64,000 nucleotides of DNA from Mesocentrotus franciscanus (taxonomy: Eukaryota; Echinodermata; Echinoidea; Camarodonta; Strongylocentrotidae): NCBI GenBank assembly GCA_037976565.1, contig CP137671.1:11713669-11777668 (forward strand), in the 5' to 3' direction. The notes below the pieces were generated by a model. The model searched no databases. It had not been told where the DNA came from and saw nothing but the letters and a program-made list of their open reading frames with translations. A program made the translations under genes and the position numbers. Position 1 is the first letter of the stretch. Each line of letters starts with the position of its first letter. This document shows positions 37,545 to 48,980 of the stretch, one piece after another.

Positions 37545-37967
37545 GAATTGTAATGATATTGTAATCATTATACGTTTTCCTATTTTGTTTTACTGTTCCA
37601 TCGAGAGGCGATGTCATACATGTTTTGTATTACAATGGATTAACCATGATGGTCTATTTTCTCAGTGCTCGAGTTGACGCTTTCAATATCATTTATGTAT
37701 CTATCACATCAATACCACCACTCAATATGCTCTTTTTTTTTAAAGTGAACAAGTAACTCTTGATAAATTATAACAACAACGTTCATAATATATTTCTGGC
37801 AGGAAATGTAATGATATTGTAATCAGTATCCTTTTTCCTATTTGTTTTTACTGTATCATCGAATGGCGGTGTCATACATGTTTTATATCATAATGGATAA
37901 ACCCTGTTGGTTTATTATCTCAGTGCTCGATTCGATGCTTAATATAGTTTATGTATCTATCACACCG
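37545..37967 (+). repeat. Direct duplication of ~180 bp (37545-37720 and 37803-37967)
   Basis: Both copies contain 'tgtaatgatattgtaatca', 'tgtcatacatgtttt', 'ctcagtgctcga' and 'tttatgtatctatcaca'. Similarity stops after 'ctatcaca'; there, in the second copy, the GGACAATTACCCC array begins. This marks the array edge at about 37966. Confidence 0.75.
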
Positions 37968-38253
37968 TATCAGGACAATTACCCCCTGGGCAATCACCCC
38001 CCGGAAAATTACCCCCCGAGGACAATTACCCCCCGAGGACAATTACCCCGGAAAATTACCCCGGAGAATTACCCCGAGGACAATTACCCCCGGAAAATTA
38101 CCCCGAGGACAACTACCCCGAGGACAACTACCCCCGAGGACAATTACCCCCGAGGACAACTACCCCTGGAAAACCACCCCCGAGGACAACTACCCCCGAG
38201 GACAATTACCCCCCTCGAAACACCATTACCCCGAGGACAATCACACCCAGGGA
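37966..38253 (+). repeat. GGACAATTACCCC short-word array
   Basis: About 17 head-to-tail units of 'gaggacaattaccccc' with variants ('gacaactacc', 'ggaaaattacc'). The array starts at 'cgtatcaggacaattacc' and ends near 'gaggacaatcacacccaggg'. The same word in reverse orientation makes the 50358-50810 array, and both edge types meet at 42176-42222. Units are contiguous with no unique spacers, so it is not a CRISPR. Apparent proline/threonine-rich frames are by-products. Confidence 0.9.
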
Positions 38254-39423
38254 ATTTGCAACACTGTGACGTATAATGCGAGCTCCGCTTCAAATTGCTA
38301 TTTAGAGAAAATGTCATGAACTTTCATTTTCTTAGTTATTTATGACGGCATAGACAGGGGTTGTGTATAAACATATTTGCAATAATTATATTTAATTATA
38401 TTTTGGGTGAATGTATGTGAGAACATTTGTTAAGGAAGAATACAGATTTTTTTAAAGTTTTCTAGCACAGGGCAAATAGGCGGGGAGCTCACAAGACACG
38501 TCACGGAGTTGCATATTTGTGTTTGCACCTTCAACAAATCATAATTTTCTAATTTTTAATTGGTGAAACTTTTTCAAACTCTAGGCCATATGAAAGCTAG
38601 AAACATCCACTACCTCCATCTCAGAAAAGGTTAAAGCAGGCATTTTTACTTTATTTTCCCCCTGAAACGTGGTCATGGTAATTCTATGAACCGTATGAAA
38701 TTGGCAAGCTGTTGTTCTTAACGAGTTTAACAGAGATTAAAAATCGAAGGGACGCTTAAGCATTAGTGACGATGTTCGCTTCTCGCCAGCTTTGTTTGAC
38801 GTTATTCAGTGTGGCCTCCAAGTCTCCTAAAACTTTGACTTTTCATGAATTCTGGAAGCAAAGGAATATGTCTACTTAGACTGTGCTTAAAATTTATTTT
38901 TTGTATAGCTGTTTATGGTTCTCTAGTGTACGAGTTAATGTGGTGAAAATCCTATTCTTGTTTTGTCATCATTCTTTATATAAAAGAAAAGGTATTGAAC
39001 TTAAAATGTTGCGGAGGTAAATCGACATACAAGATGCAATATTTTAACTATTTACATTTTCTATCACATGCCGAGTTTAAATTAGATGCCAATTACATGG
39101 ACCAACAATTTACCGCTTTACAAGTGAATAACTTTAATAGCATTTCAAACAGTGTTTCAATTTTCAGTTTTATTTTCACTTCCAACAGAACTATCAATAT
39201 AAACAATTATGACGAGAAATCATTTTGCAAATCATTAATTAAATTGCAAAAGAATGTATACATGTGCTGTAAGTGATGTTTCGTTTGTTTAAAAGTAAAA
39301 ACTGTGAAAATTGAGGGATCTACTGAGAAGCGGGATTTGTAGAATGTGGATACCTCAAAAGACGGTTGTTATAAACCTATGGAATAAATACATATACATT
39401 TGGAGAAAAAACAGATTAATCTG
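38254..39423. other. Intergenic DNA, no gene recognised
   Basis: An AT-rich open frame at 38995-39276 has no recognisable domain. Nothing else seen. Confidence 0.5.
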
Positions 39424-39480
39424 AAATTGTGAAATGAGAACTTATGAATTATAAATTCATAAGTTCTCATTTCATAATTT
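39424..39480. repeat. 57 bp near-perfect palindrome
   Basis: Two 27 bp arms (39424-39450 and 39454-39480) are inverse complements with one mismatch, around a 3 base loop 'ata'. The right arm starts 'aattcataagttctcatttc'. It could extrude as a cruciform or fold as an RNA hairpin. No terminator or gene context explains it; it may be a tiny foldback element. Confidence 0.85.
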
Positions 39481-39569
39481 AAAAATGTATAACAACATGC
39501 TTTTCCTACGTCTGGGTGAACATGAGCCAACAGAGACATAGGACGAAGACTGACATGATATGAAAGGTC

Positions 39570-40140
39570 ACAAACGCAATCTGTGGGGGCAGTAAAACAC
39601 GAGTTGACTACGCGAAGATTTAATATGTTTTATAAGATTGTAAAAGAAACGAGTTCGCTTTTCGCTTAAAAGAATGGAGTGATGGGGCAAGTTTAGTACA
39701 ATTACGTAAAGAGTTCCAAAATTTGGGACCGGCATAGATAAATGTATTTTTTAGCGAAAAGGGTTCTTAGAAGAGGTAAATGAAAGTCACCACAATGTAA
39801 TTTGGGGGGTGGGGGAGGAACACATCATGAATAAAATTGAGAGCATGTCATTACTGTTAGTTTACAAAAACTGGCCTAACTGGAAGAGATAGAGGTCATT
39901 AATTATTAACATGCTATTTTCAAAGAATATAGGATCTGTATGTGAACGCGACTGAGAGTTGCGATTAATACGAAGAGCTTTTTCTGCAACAATAAAACTC
40001 TTTCCAGCAAATTTTGGCGCGTATTGCCCAAAACCATATTTGAAGAGGATAAACATGATAAATAATAATGATACATTAACAAAAATAAAACACCTTCCTG
40101 CTGTCTTGAAGGAAACCAAAGGAGGAGACTTATCAAAGTC
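39570..40140 (-). mobile_element. Decayed LINE ORF2 C-terminal fragment
   Basis: On the minus strand the palm-to-connection region is readable: FKYGFGQYAPKF (GiiiWG-like position), then ALRINRNSQSRSHTDPIFF, LIINDLYLFQLGQFL and, after stops, VPNFGTLYVIV near 39720. Order and spacing match the C-terminal 'QKralRiI...htdplf..l.ilki.dly.lq.g.fm' signature of CR1-like ORF2. Stops and indels inactivate it. Confidence 0.72.
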
Positions 40141-40583
40141 ATGTACTAAAAACAGAGTTCTGACATCCCAAAGTAAAACTCAGAGGCAAAGATCATCACA
40201 ATCATGCTTATCATATAAACATGAAACAGTAAAAAAAAAAGAGAATTACAAAAACAACTAGAAACTTTTATCCTGAAAACAATCAAATGCATAAAAAAGA
40301 AGATATCAAATGATATCATTCTGTATTCAACAATGTATATACGTAACACATCTTTTAATGTAAAACAAAAAAATCCCATAGAATGTAATGCCAATTAAAT
40401 GGGAGGTCCTGCATGTTAAAACAATTCACCTGGACTGATCAAAAACTGTACAATAGCATAGGTGACTGATCGTTAGTGAAGATTATGGGACACGCCCCTC
40501 AAAAAATCTACAATGTCTCTCCCATGGTAATTAGTAACGAGCCTGATGAGCCGGAGATTGGTATCTTGATACACTCTCCTACG

Positions 40584-42826
40584 TTAGGGAGGCGCCATTC
40601 CAGCTTGCGCTTGCCCGATCGTCACTTCATTCATGGCATGTTCCCGTTTTAGGCAGGTCAGGAACTGCCAGAACGAGGGGTGGTCGGCACCGACGCCGAT
40701 CTAGAACCTTCGGTGCCAGCCCGCCACATGATTGTTCGTGCGAAATTTCCCCTGGAGTGTCGCATTGTACATGTTCCACATTATGGGCGGGAACCTCGCT
40801 GCCTGACGACCATGTCCCGCGGCTCTTTGAGGTCGACCCACATAAGTATCCTCAAAATAATTGAGGACAGGCTGCAACTCTGCCCTTGCAATTCCTGCCA
40901 AGGCTTCAAACGCCTCCTCGGTGTCTTTCACCGGCACAAACGCAATCGATCCTATCATTCTCGCCTGTGTCCGGATCTCCTCATCCTCGTTGTAGATCAC
41001 CTGTAGTCCTTCTTGCTTGATCTAAAAATAATAATATAAAACTCATAACAAGTACATGTACCAGCCTTTTCACACTTCAGAAATATTGTTTGTTGTCTAC
41101 CCATTGAGCAAAATGCATAGATATTGGTAACTGTTCATTTAGTGTGGGGGAGGGGGGAGGAACAAACTGTCCCCTATTTTTTCGCCCGAATCCGCCAGGG
41201 CTGCCCGAACTTTTCTCCCTTGCCTGACTATACGCAATGAGCGTTTCCTATAGGAGAAAATTACATGCTTGTATCCTACTCAGCTTCCTTGTGGCCGACC
41301 AATTTTCAGTATAACTATCGATTATATTCCCCTCCCAACCCCCCCTACCCCCTCCTCCTGGCGATTAGAGGTCCGTGTTTTCCAGGTCAGTTTTAGGCAC
41401 AATCGAAAAGAGATATAGCCCCTACCCTCTAATCATCATATAAAGTTTTTGTTACTGGGCTTGAAAGGATAATTAAAAGACAAAATATTTATTAGAGTCC
41501 TCCCCCTTTCTCCTCAGCATTTACCATGGCTTGCAAGTCCACTTACTCAAATTTCAAACTCTACCTAATATTTGTATTACTATATTTTTTTTTTTTTTAA
41601 GCCATGAGCCTTGAATGTACTAATTTGATCAATAAATGGCGGCTAAAAAAAAGGGATCAACTGTCAATACTATAAATATAACCATACCCGTTCATGTATC
41701 CTCTGACAGAGATGAAAAAGACATCCTTGAACGTGAGCATTCGGAAATGCCTGGGAAAATGCGTTCTTCGCTGCAAATTCGTAGTCGATCATAATTCTGG
41801 TTGGGTAGAACGCCCTGCCCTCCTGTAGTGCTGCTAGTACCCTTGCATATGACGCCTGGTCCTTATTTACCATGAGGCAATAAACCAAAGGCACCACATG
41901 TCCCTCATATGTGGCGTGGATTGTCCACAACTGGAAGAAGATGGACGGCACTACCTTGAACGTGCCATCAGCGAACCAACTCTCAGACATTGATAGCAAC
42001 TAGTAGCAAAACAGAATGAATACATTTGCATCGAATATTATATATTTCAAACAAACAAACTGTTTCACTTGCAAAATTGTATGTATTATTCCCAAGCTAT
42101 TTTATTTACTTACTTACTGTTTTTTTTAATTATCGTAGCATGATAATTAAAAAACATAATCGAAATAGGAGATCATGTCGTATCAGGACAATACCCCCTC
42201 AGGGTAATTGTCCTAGAACCGATCCTGTACTTTGTCGAGAATAATAACCAATTTTAATTTAATTTCAATTTATATGTTATAGGAACTATTTGGATATCTT
42301 TATGATGACCTCACAATTTCAATTCATTCTAATGAATCCTGACATCTTTTTTACTCAATATGTATGCTTTTGCAGCACTTCCTAAAATTGCGGAACCGTA
42401 GAAGGCCAAATGGCAATGAACCCCAACACTTTTTCTTACCTGAAGGTTCCTTTCCGTAGTAAACACTAAAATCCGGCGAGGGTCGTTTCTTCCAGAGTCG
42501 TGATAAAGGAAAAGCTCTCCACCCAGCGTCAATCGTTGATCTACAGGGATTTCCAGATCTTCCACAGTCGTGGGAATGGGGAGGGCGTTTGGGTTCTCTT
42601 GGCGCTGTCTCCGGATATTCCTCCTCATGTTGTTTAGTGATGGTAGTGCTGCCCGCCCTTCCTCTGTTACCTCGGATAGTGTCGCCATAAGCACCTGTTG
42701 TGGTTTTGCATTGGACTCAGTGGCCCTTCTCTTCGTTGCTGCTTTAACCTTTGTAGCATTGCTTCTACCATGGTTAGGCGGATGGTTATGCTCCGTTCTA
42801 TCGCGGAATTGGTTATCACCCATGAC
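40584..42826 (-). CDS. MULE-type transposase gene, exons 2-4 (one in-frame stop)
   Basis: Three minus-strand exons join in phase 0 with GT-AG borders: 42826-42440, 41999-41688 and 41021-40584. Exon 2 opens after 'ctctaatag', supplies the FLYWCH ligand motif HNHPPN, and continues with LNNMRRNIRRQR and LTLGGELFLYHDSG. Exon 3 is the MULE transposase core: SWFADGTFKVVP (first catalytic Asp), IMIDYEFAA (second Asp) and GCLFHLCQRIHERV. Exon 4 carries RTQARMIGSIAFVPV and NNHVAGWHRRF, followed by VGADHPSFWQFL. A TAG at 40701-40703 sits where Gln is usual (HRRFQ), so the product is truncated unless this is an error. A first exon with the rest of the zinc finger is proposed at 48981-49127. MULE transposases cut and paste DNA elements; a host-adopted role is also possible. 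No terminal inverted repeats were identified. Confidence 0.82.
42176..42222. repeat. Minimal GGACAATTACCCC element, 47 bp foldback
   Basis: The sequence goes from the left edge 'cgtatcaggacaatacccc' through 'ctc' to the right edge 'agggtaattgtcctagaacc'. The two arms are inverted copies. It has the left edge seen at 37966 and the right edge seen at 50790-50810, with no array between them. It lies in the intron between MULE exons 2 and 3. Confidence 0.75.
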
Positions 42827-42837
42827 CTATTAGAGAA

Positions 42838-42898
42838 AAAGAGAAAGAGAGAGAGGAAGTGTGGGGAGAGAGAGAGAGAGAGAGAGATTGAGAGAGAT
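42838..42898 (+). repeat. (GA)n microsatellite
   Basis: Imperfect 'gagaga' tract just upstream of the exon 2 acceptor of the MULE gene. On the coding strand it gives a CT-rich polypyrimidine stretch before 'ctaatag', so it may serve as, or extend, the splice-site pyrimidine tract. Confidence 0.9.
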
Positions 42899-43019
42899 AA
42901 AACATTATTCCCATATATATATATAGGCTATTAATCATCCACTAATTATTAGGCATTATGGATTGTAGACGAAATTTTTTGTTTTTTCCCCTTTGTCACT
43001 ATGATTTGATTTTGTAGTT

Positions 43020-43200
43020 AAATTTCTGTAAATATGTTCATTTATTATAACTTTCATATTTGTTTGTAAATTATATTTTCATTGTTTTATATTTTATTCG
43101 AATTTTATGTAATCACGGACTCGCTGAAAAACAGCTTTTGCTGAATGCGGGCACAAGTTTTTTTGTTTTTAACCATGAATAAATAAAATATAAAAAACAA
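43020..43200 (+). mobile_element. LINE 3'-UTR remnant
   Basis: 'cacggactcgctgaaaaaca', 'gcttttgctgaatgcgggca' and 'aaccatgaataaataaaata' at 43114-43192 have the hairpin-plus-A-rich-tail layout seen, with different sequence, on the minus strand at 35280-35340. No coding part is attached. Confidence 0.5.
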
Positions 43201-45277
43201 ATATAGGTAGGGCTCTTCGAATTAGCCGAATCGGTATTTTCTGTATGAAGTAGCGGCAGACAACTTTCCCGTTTGTTCCTACACACAAACAATTATTTCT
43301 AGAGAACTTGTAATAATATACTCTCCATATTATATTTTAAGTAGTGCCCCAAGGGTGAAGGCGCTTGGGAGAAAAAAGAAATTCTTCATATTTGTGTACA
43401 AGACAAACGAAGGGTTATTTGTCACTACGGCACAATCCAATGAGAGAATTGCCAATTTGAGATTTGCATGGATGTATATAGTGATCTCATATATCAAACA
43501 TTCATTATTTTCTTATCATTGGTCCGATTTATTCCAAACTTTTGCCATTCTGTTTCTCTGATGTATCTGCTTTTATTCCTTGAAAGCAATGGAATTGTTA
43601 CAAGGGTTGGATTTCCTTTTAACCGTAAAGATACTATGTCCCTTTTGCAGCCAACATCTAATTCTGTCGAACTTTGTAGGAATTATGAATATGTCATGTA
43701 TGTCCTATCTGTGAAATTTAAACGTTAGCAGTGTCCTAATATTCAAATTATGCAAGGAAACCCGTTTACTTGCTAGACTTCACTGTCAGACACTATTGAG
43801 TGACTGACTGGCTTTTTTTTCTTCTTTGGTAATAACATACATAAAATGAGCTGTAAAGGGTACATGAGCATTTGTCTACATCAATAACCCACTTCTTGTA
43901 ATGGCCAAATTAAACTGATTGAATCTTTGCGCAGCATAAAACGTACGACCATTCGGTACAATGGTCTGAAAATCAGACTATTACTTACTGGCTCTATAGC
44001 TCTTAAGTCGATTCGACAACTATTATTTGTTATTTTCCCACTTAAAGACATTTTCAAACCCCCCTTTTTTTTAGGAGAGTTCTAAATTAGTATTATCTTT
44101 CAAATGCCGTTGGAATTTAACCTTTTCATCTTTTGGCCTGCAAATGGGAATAGTACCTTTAACAGGATTGTATCTGTGCTTTTACAGAAATATTTGTGTG
44201 GAAACCAGAAGTAGCCAGTCATACTTAATCAAGCAGGTAAATGAGAGGAATGGGTCGGTGAAAGTTTAAATGAATTCCGATTAAAGATGAGATTTTTTTT
44301 TTTTTTAAGTTGCAAACTCCCCTCCCTTCTACTCTGTACTAAAATCAGAAATCTTTATTTTCCCTAGACAAAATTTTCAGTTATACATGCACCCTAAATA
44401 TACTAATTCAAATGTGTTTTCCTATCCAATCCTTGTATGGAAGAAATCTATTCAGTCATCAACAACGAAGAGAATTAAGTTGATTACATTTTCTGAGCAA
44501 ATTGGAGAGGAGTGCGGATACGTCACAATGTTATCGATAATGTAATGTCATTATTATTACTGAAAATATTATTAATGACAATTTTAATATTTTCCTTCTT
44601 AAAGCGTCTGGTAGACGCCGTAATAGAAAATGAGGAAAATAAAAGAAAATAATTGATTACATTTTTGTTTCCTACTTCATAACTGGAAGGGGTTGAGCTC
44701 TAAATCTTTCAGAGTATTGTTCAAAAATTGTATTGCATATCAGAAGCCATCTGCAGAAAAAATCTCATCGAGATTTGGAGGGCTTGCAAATGTGTGATAC
44801 TATCTTTAAAGACAAAATTTGGAAAATTAGCTACATTAATGCCTTTGCTTAATTGTAGTGAGAGACTGTAAAATTGATGATTTGTCAGCTCTGAATGCGA
44901 ACACCATGCACACCCATCGATGACCTCCTGTTACCAGCGTTAGTTCATGGATGACTGATCACAAGTTAAAGAACAAAATAATCACAATTCTAACTTCATT
45001 AAAGAACTGTCAATACTTCAGGTCATCGAGAATGAACAAAAAATAACATTAACAACAAAAACAAATCTTAATATCTCTATTTCATTTAATATTGACAGAA
45101 ATTAAACTTGGTATATCTTGTCAGTTACTTTTATCATATTGGACCTTATGTCATGTTTGACTGTGCACAAATTAAAGACAAAATAACCATATTTATTCCT
45201 AAAATGTATGTCATTGCTTCCTTTATTGTAGAACAATGTTTTTCAGAAGGTCGTTGACCTCCATCCATTCCTTCATA
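43201..45277. other. Intron or intergenic DNA, no gene recognised
   Basis: AT-rich sequence inside the proposed 6.1 kb first intron of the minus-strand MULE gene. Open frames at 43355-43561 and 43468-43728 lack domains. A T-run lies at 44292-44307. Confidence 0.5.
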
Positions 45278-45430
45278 ATAATAATAATAATGGTGGCTTC
45301 TTATATAGCGCACATGTCTGTCACGTTGTGACGCTCCTGGCGCTGCCCCGATTATTACCCTTGCTTTAGCAAGGCGGCCACTGCGGCGCTCTAGCATTTC
45401 AACGAATTAATTCCTACCAGGTACTCATTT
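45278..45430 (-). repeat. Short interspersed repeat with (ATA)n edge
   Basis: A trinucleotide 'ataataata' run is followed by 'ggtggcttcttatatagcgc', 'gacgctcctggcgctgcccc' and 'attattaccc'. This layout, a simple-repeat edge plus a 'tatagcgc...ggcgct' core, resembles small SINE-like repeats widespread in marine invertebrates. Read on the minus strand the ATA run would be the 3' side. A related fragment may be present near 32935-32990. Confidence 0.5.
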
Positions 45431-45536
45431 ACATCACCTTTGAAATGTGGCTATTCCTCTCTTGTTTGTGTGTTTGTGTGATTGTATGTTTTCCCTTAAT
45501 AAACATGCTGGCTCGGGGTGTAACCTCACTAGTCAT

Positions 45537-46038
45537 AAGGACCGCGATTTATTACGTGGAACTTCCGATACGTGAAGAACCGCTATTCATAAAACGGAAA
45601 GAGGGTCACTATTCACAAAAGCGTGAGGACTGTTATTCTTGAGGACCGCTATTCATAAAGTGAGATAAGGGTCGCTATTCATAATTCACATCTATGGGTC
45701 ATTACTCTTAAGGACCGCTATTCATAATACGAAATCGGGGTCGCTATTCATAAACATCAAGAAGGCGCGCTATTCGTAATAATAAATGACGGTCGCTATT
45801 CATAATTATGGAAGAGGGTGAATAGCGACCCTCTTAATGTATAATGAATAGCGACCCTCTTCTTCATATTATGAATAGCGACCCTCTTCTTCACATGATG
45901 AATAGAGACCCCTATGAATAATGACCCCGATTTTGTATTATGTATAGCGAGCCTCTTCTCATATTATGAATAGCATTCCTTAAGAATAACGACCCTTATG
46001 AATATGACCCTTTTCTTTTTATGAATAGCGAGCGGACC
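45537..46038. repeat. Large inverted foldback array of 'ggtcgctattcataa' words
   Basis: The left half (45537-45805) has about ten copies of '(g)gaccgctattcataa' or 'gggtcgctattcataa' every ~25-45 bp. The right half (45812-46038) has about the same number of the inverse complement 'ttatgaatagcgaccc'. The switch is sharp, at about 45808. The flanks 'gctggctc' plus 'agtcataagg' (45507-45540) and 'gctggctc' plus 'agtcataatgg' (46041-46079) are similar in direct orientation. No coding capacity. Confidence 0.88.
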
Positions 46039-48064
46039 CCGCTGGCTCAGCCCCCATGACAACTAGGAAGTCATAATGGCTACACGCGTTACTGGTCAAT
46101 AGGTTTGATTTTTTGCATAACCTTTACCCAATAAATCGATCCAATAACATTTGGGGGGTTTTTTCATTGTGGTATTTTAACCACGAAGGAATTGGTACAA
46201 TGATAGGTCATCAAAAGCCTACTTAATAACAAATTGATGTCCTTTATTGTTTAATATGACATTGCAATTTTTGTATTCTGTCTTTGATTTGTGCTCACTC
46301 AAGCATAACCTAATAAATACGATGTGGGGGAAGGTAACTGACTAGCTTGCCGTCTTTAGTTTCTTTCTACAACAAGAAGTAAAGAAATACCTTTATGACT
46401 TTATAATTTTTTTCTTCTGTTTGTGCTCAGTCAACCATGAAATGATGGAAACATCGTCACTGAAAAGTGGGGTGGCAACGCATATTACGGAAAATGTTTG
46501 CGTTTTAGGCCGGTCTCCAAATTTTAAGTGATATTTTAATGTGGTTATTTTGTTTAATCTTGTGCTCAGCTATAACCGTTAAGTAATTGATTACGATCTC
46601 AGTAGATCATTAATAAGCTTACGGTTCCTCTATGAACTGAAGCAACGACACTAATTTCATGAAGTTTAAACTGTGATTCTTATTTTATCCCCTTTACCTT
46701 GTGCTTATGGTAGGCAATGCCAGCCCCCCCCTCCCCCTCCTCTGAAAATACCACTGCAAGGAGGTCATCTCCGAGTGTGATGTTTGCATATAGTGCGGAA
46801 AATCATCAATTTGGCTGTCCTTAGCTACAGCAATGACATTGATCTTGCGAATCATTTATTTTTCGGTCTTTAAAGGGACTTGGTAACATTGTTTATATGA
46901 GAGAAAATGGTGCTAAGGCAGTGACTTCATTGCTAGATGTACAATTAAAGATAATCTGAAAGTTTGAGTGAAAACGGACCATTATTAATGATAACCATTG
47001 GGAAAACTGATCTCACTGATCGATTCCTTAATTCTCCCAACTATATTATCACAATATAATTACATTTCAGGTGAAAGTACATCGTCACAAAGCAACAAAT
47101 TGGCTCTTCATAACATTCCAGACATTTTAGTGTTGAAAGATTTTAAAAACCTGTCTTATGTCTTATTTTCATGGAAAAACGGTTTGGAAAATTCAAAAAT
47201 GGTTGGGAGAATTTACTGTTAATCACTGTTAAAGGGTGTTACTCAGTGTCCCCTTCAAAGAAAACCATGCATATATTTGTGGTTTAAGAATTTTCTCAGG
47301 ATTTTTTGCCTGTAAGTACAGTAAAAGGAATATAATAAGTAACATTTCATACAAAAATTACACCGTTTTTTAATCAACCTTCAACAATGTTACCGACTCA
47401 CTTTTTGAGTTCTTAATACGGCCGGGGTGATTATGCCCCTTAAGATCGCTGCCGTGAAACGGCCGATCTCCGAAAATTTGCACGCATGTCAAGTGAAGTG
47501 TATTATATAATACTATGATAATTTCAATTTTTGAAAAATTCACTTATTTGCATATTTATGGTAATTTATGCAAATAAGGTCATAAATCACATTTTTACCC
47601 ATAAATCATATATTATTCATATTTAAGCATCCTTTTTCACTACATATATTTATTAGACCATTTGGAATAATGATGTGACAATAATTTGTAATAGCCAGCT
47701 TATTCCTTATGTTATCTCTTTTGATAATTTCTTATGTATTTCATTTCTAACTACATTTCAAGTATTTTGACTCCCAAAACAACCACCTAAATTTTAAACA
47801 AGACCCAATAACCAATGTTTGATTTATTTTTAGGAAAAATGACATTTCCATATGTTTTGTACACAAATCACGAAAATGAGCGATTTTCGGGCTGACATGC
47901 AAAGACAAAAGGTCACGTGACCTTCTAACTATAGGTCCGATTTTCAAAAACATTCTTTTAAAGATGCGCAAGACTCGAAAGAAAAGGGTCAGCGAGCGTC
48001 GGGGCGCCATCCATATGCGTTCCCGAACAATTAGAAAAATCGTGGAGGGGGGAGGCATAATGCC
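46039..48064. other. Intron or intergenic DNA, no gene recognised
   Basis: AT-rich sequence within the proposed MULE first intron. Open frames at 46998-47222 and 47747-48160 (minus) show no known domain. Confidence 0.5.
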
Positions 48065-48350
48065 CAGGGGCGGATCCAGGAATTTCTTCCCGGGGCGCAC
48101 ATGGGGCACACGGGGGTTAGAGAACATATATATATTTTGTTTTAGTCCCCCAAAACGCAACGACTCAGCCAGCCGCTGAATAAGCGGGGGGGTAAGCGGA
48201 CCCCACTTTTTTTTTTTGGGGTCCCATGAAAATCGCTGAATAAGCGGGGGTAAGCGGACCCCACTTTTTTTTTGGTCCCATACAAATCGCAGAATAAGCG
48301 GGGTGATGGTAAGCGGACACTTTTTTGGGGGGTCACGAAAATTGTAAATT
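48065..48350. repeat. Interspersed repeat edge plus three ~55-60 bp tandem units
   Basis: After a 'caggggcggatccagg' edge at 48065, the words 'gctgaataagcggggg', 'taagcggaccccactttttt' and 'ggtcccat' recur near 48174, 48235 and 48290. The gap lengths and poly-T runs vary between units. The edge word resembles the start of the 17262 repeat. Confidence 0.7.
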
Positions 48351-48980
48351 TGACATTTTGTTTCGTTGGGGTCAACTTTTTAGGTCAGCCATCGGTATAT
48401 ATATATATATTTTTTTTTTATTTCAAACAATTATTGAATTTTGGGGCCCGTGAGGCACGTCCCTGTTTTTCAGTACATTTTGGCGAATTTAGGGCTGATT
48501 TTAACATATTTTGGGGCGGCCGGGGGGGGGGACGTGCCCCCTGTGCCCCCCGGCCTTATTAGGGTTTTAGTTTGTTGACTCAATGGCTACCTCTGATTTT
48601 TATGGAAACGTTACGTAAGAAAAACGGACACAATCGTGTCTAGGTGAATTCGTTTAAAAGTTTGCAGTTAAGAATTTATAAGGAGCTGTTTTGGGGAACA
48701 AGCCGACTGTCCATTAATTATATTGACCAAAGAGATCACTGGTCCTCGGAAGCCGTGCGTCTAAAGTTTTAACTTAAATTTATGCTAGTGTCCATTTAAA
48801 ATTTGTTGAAATTATTATATGAATTGTTAGGCTCTGTTCAACCTTAATCATTTTCATATTGGTAATATATTAGACAATGGGCTGTGGCGTAGAACCAATT
48901 GGCTCTGGGACTAATGTATTGTAATAAACGGTTGGTACAAGTCATTCACTCCACAATATGTTGGTACGTTTGATGCTTAC

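Noticed and set aside
37966..38253. CRISPR-like repeat array (also 50358-50810 and 61685-62175)
   Set aside because: Units are head to tail with no unique spacers, period 15-17 bp, in a clearly eukaryotic context with no cas genes.
40680..41006. Plus-strand open frame opposite the MULE exon 4
   Set aside because: It is the shadow of the minus-strand exon, which carries recognisable transposase-family motifs and splice signals.
42570..42833. Plus-strand open frame opposite MULE exon 2
   Set aside because: Shadow of the minus-strand exon with the HNHPP finger end.
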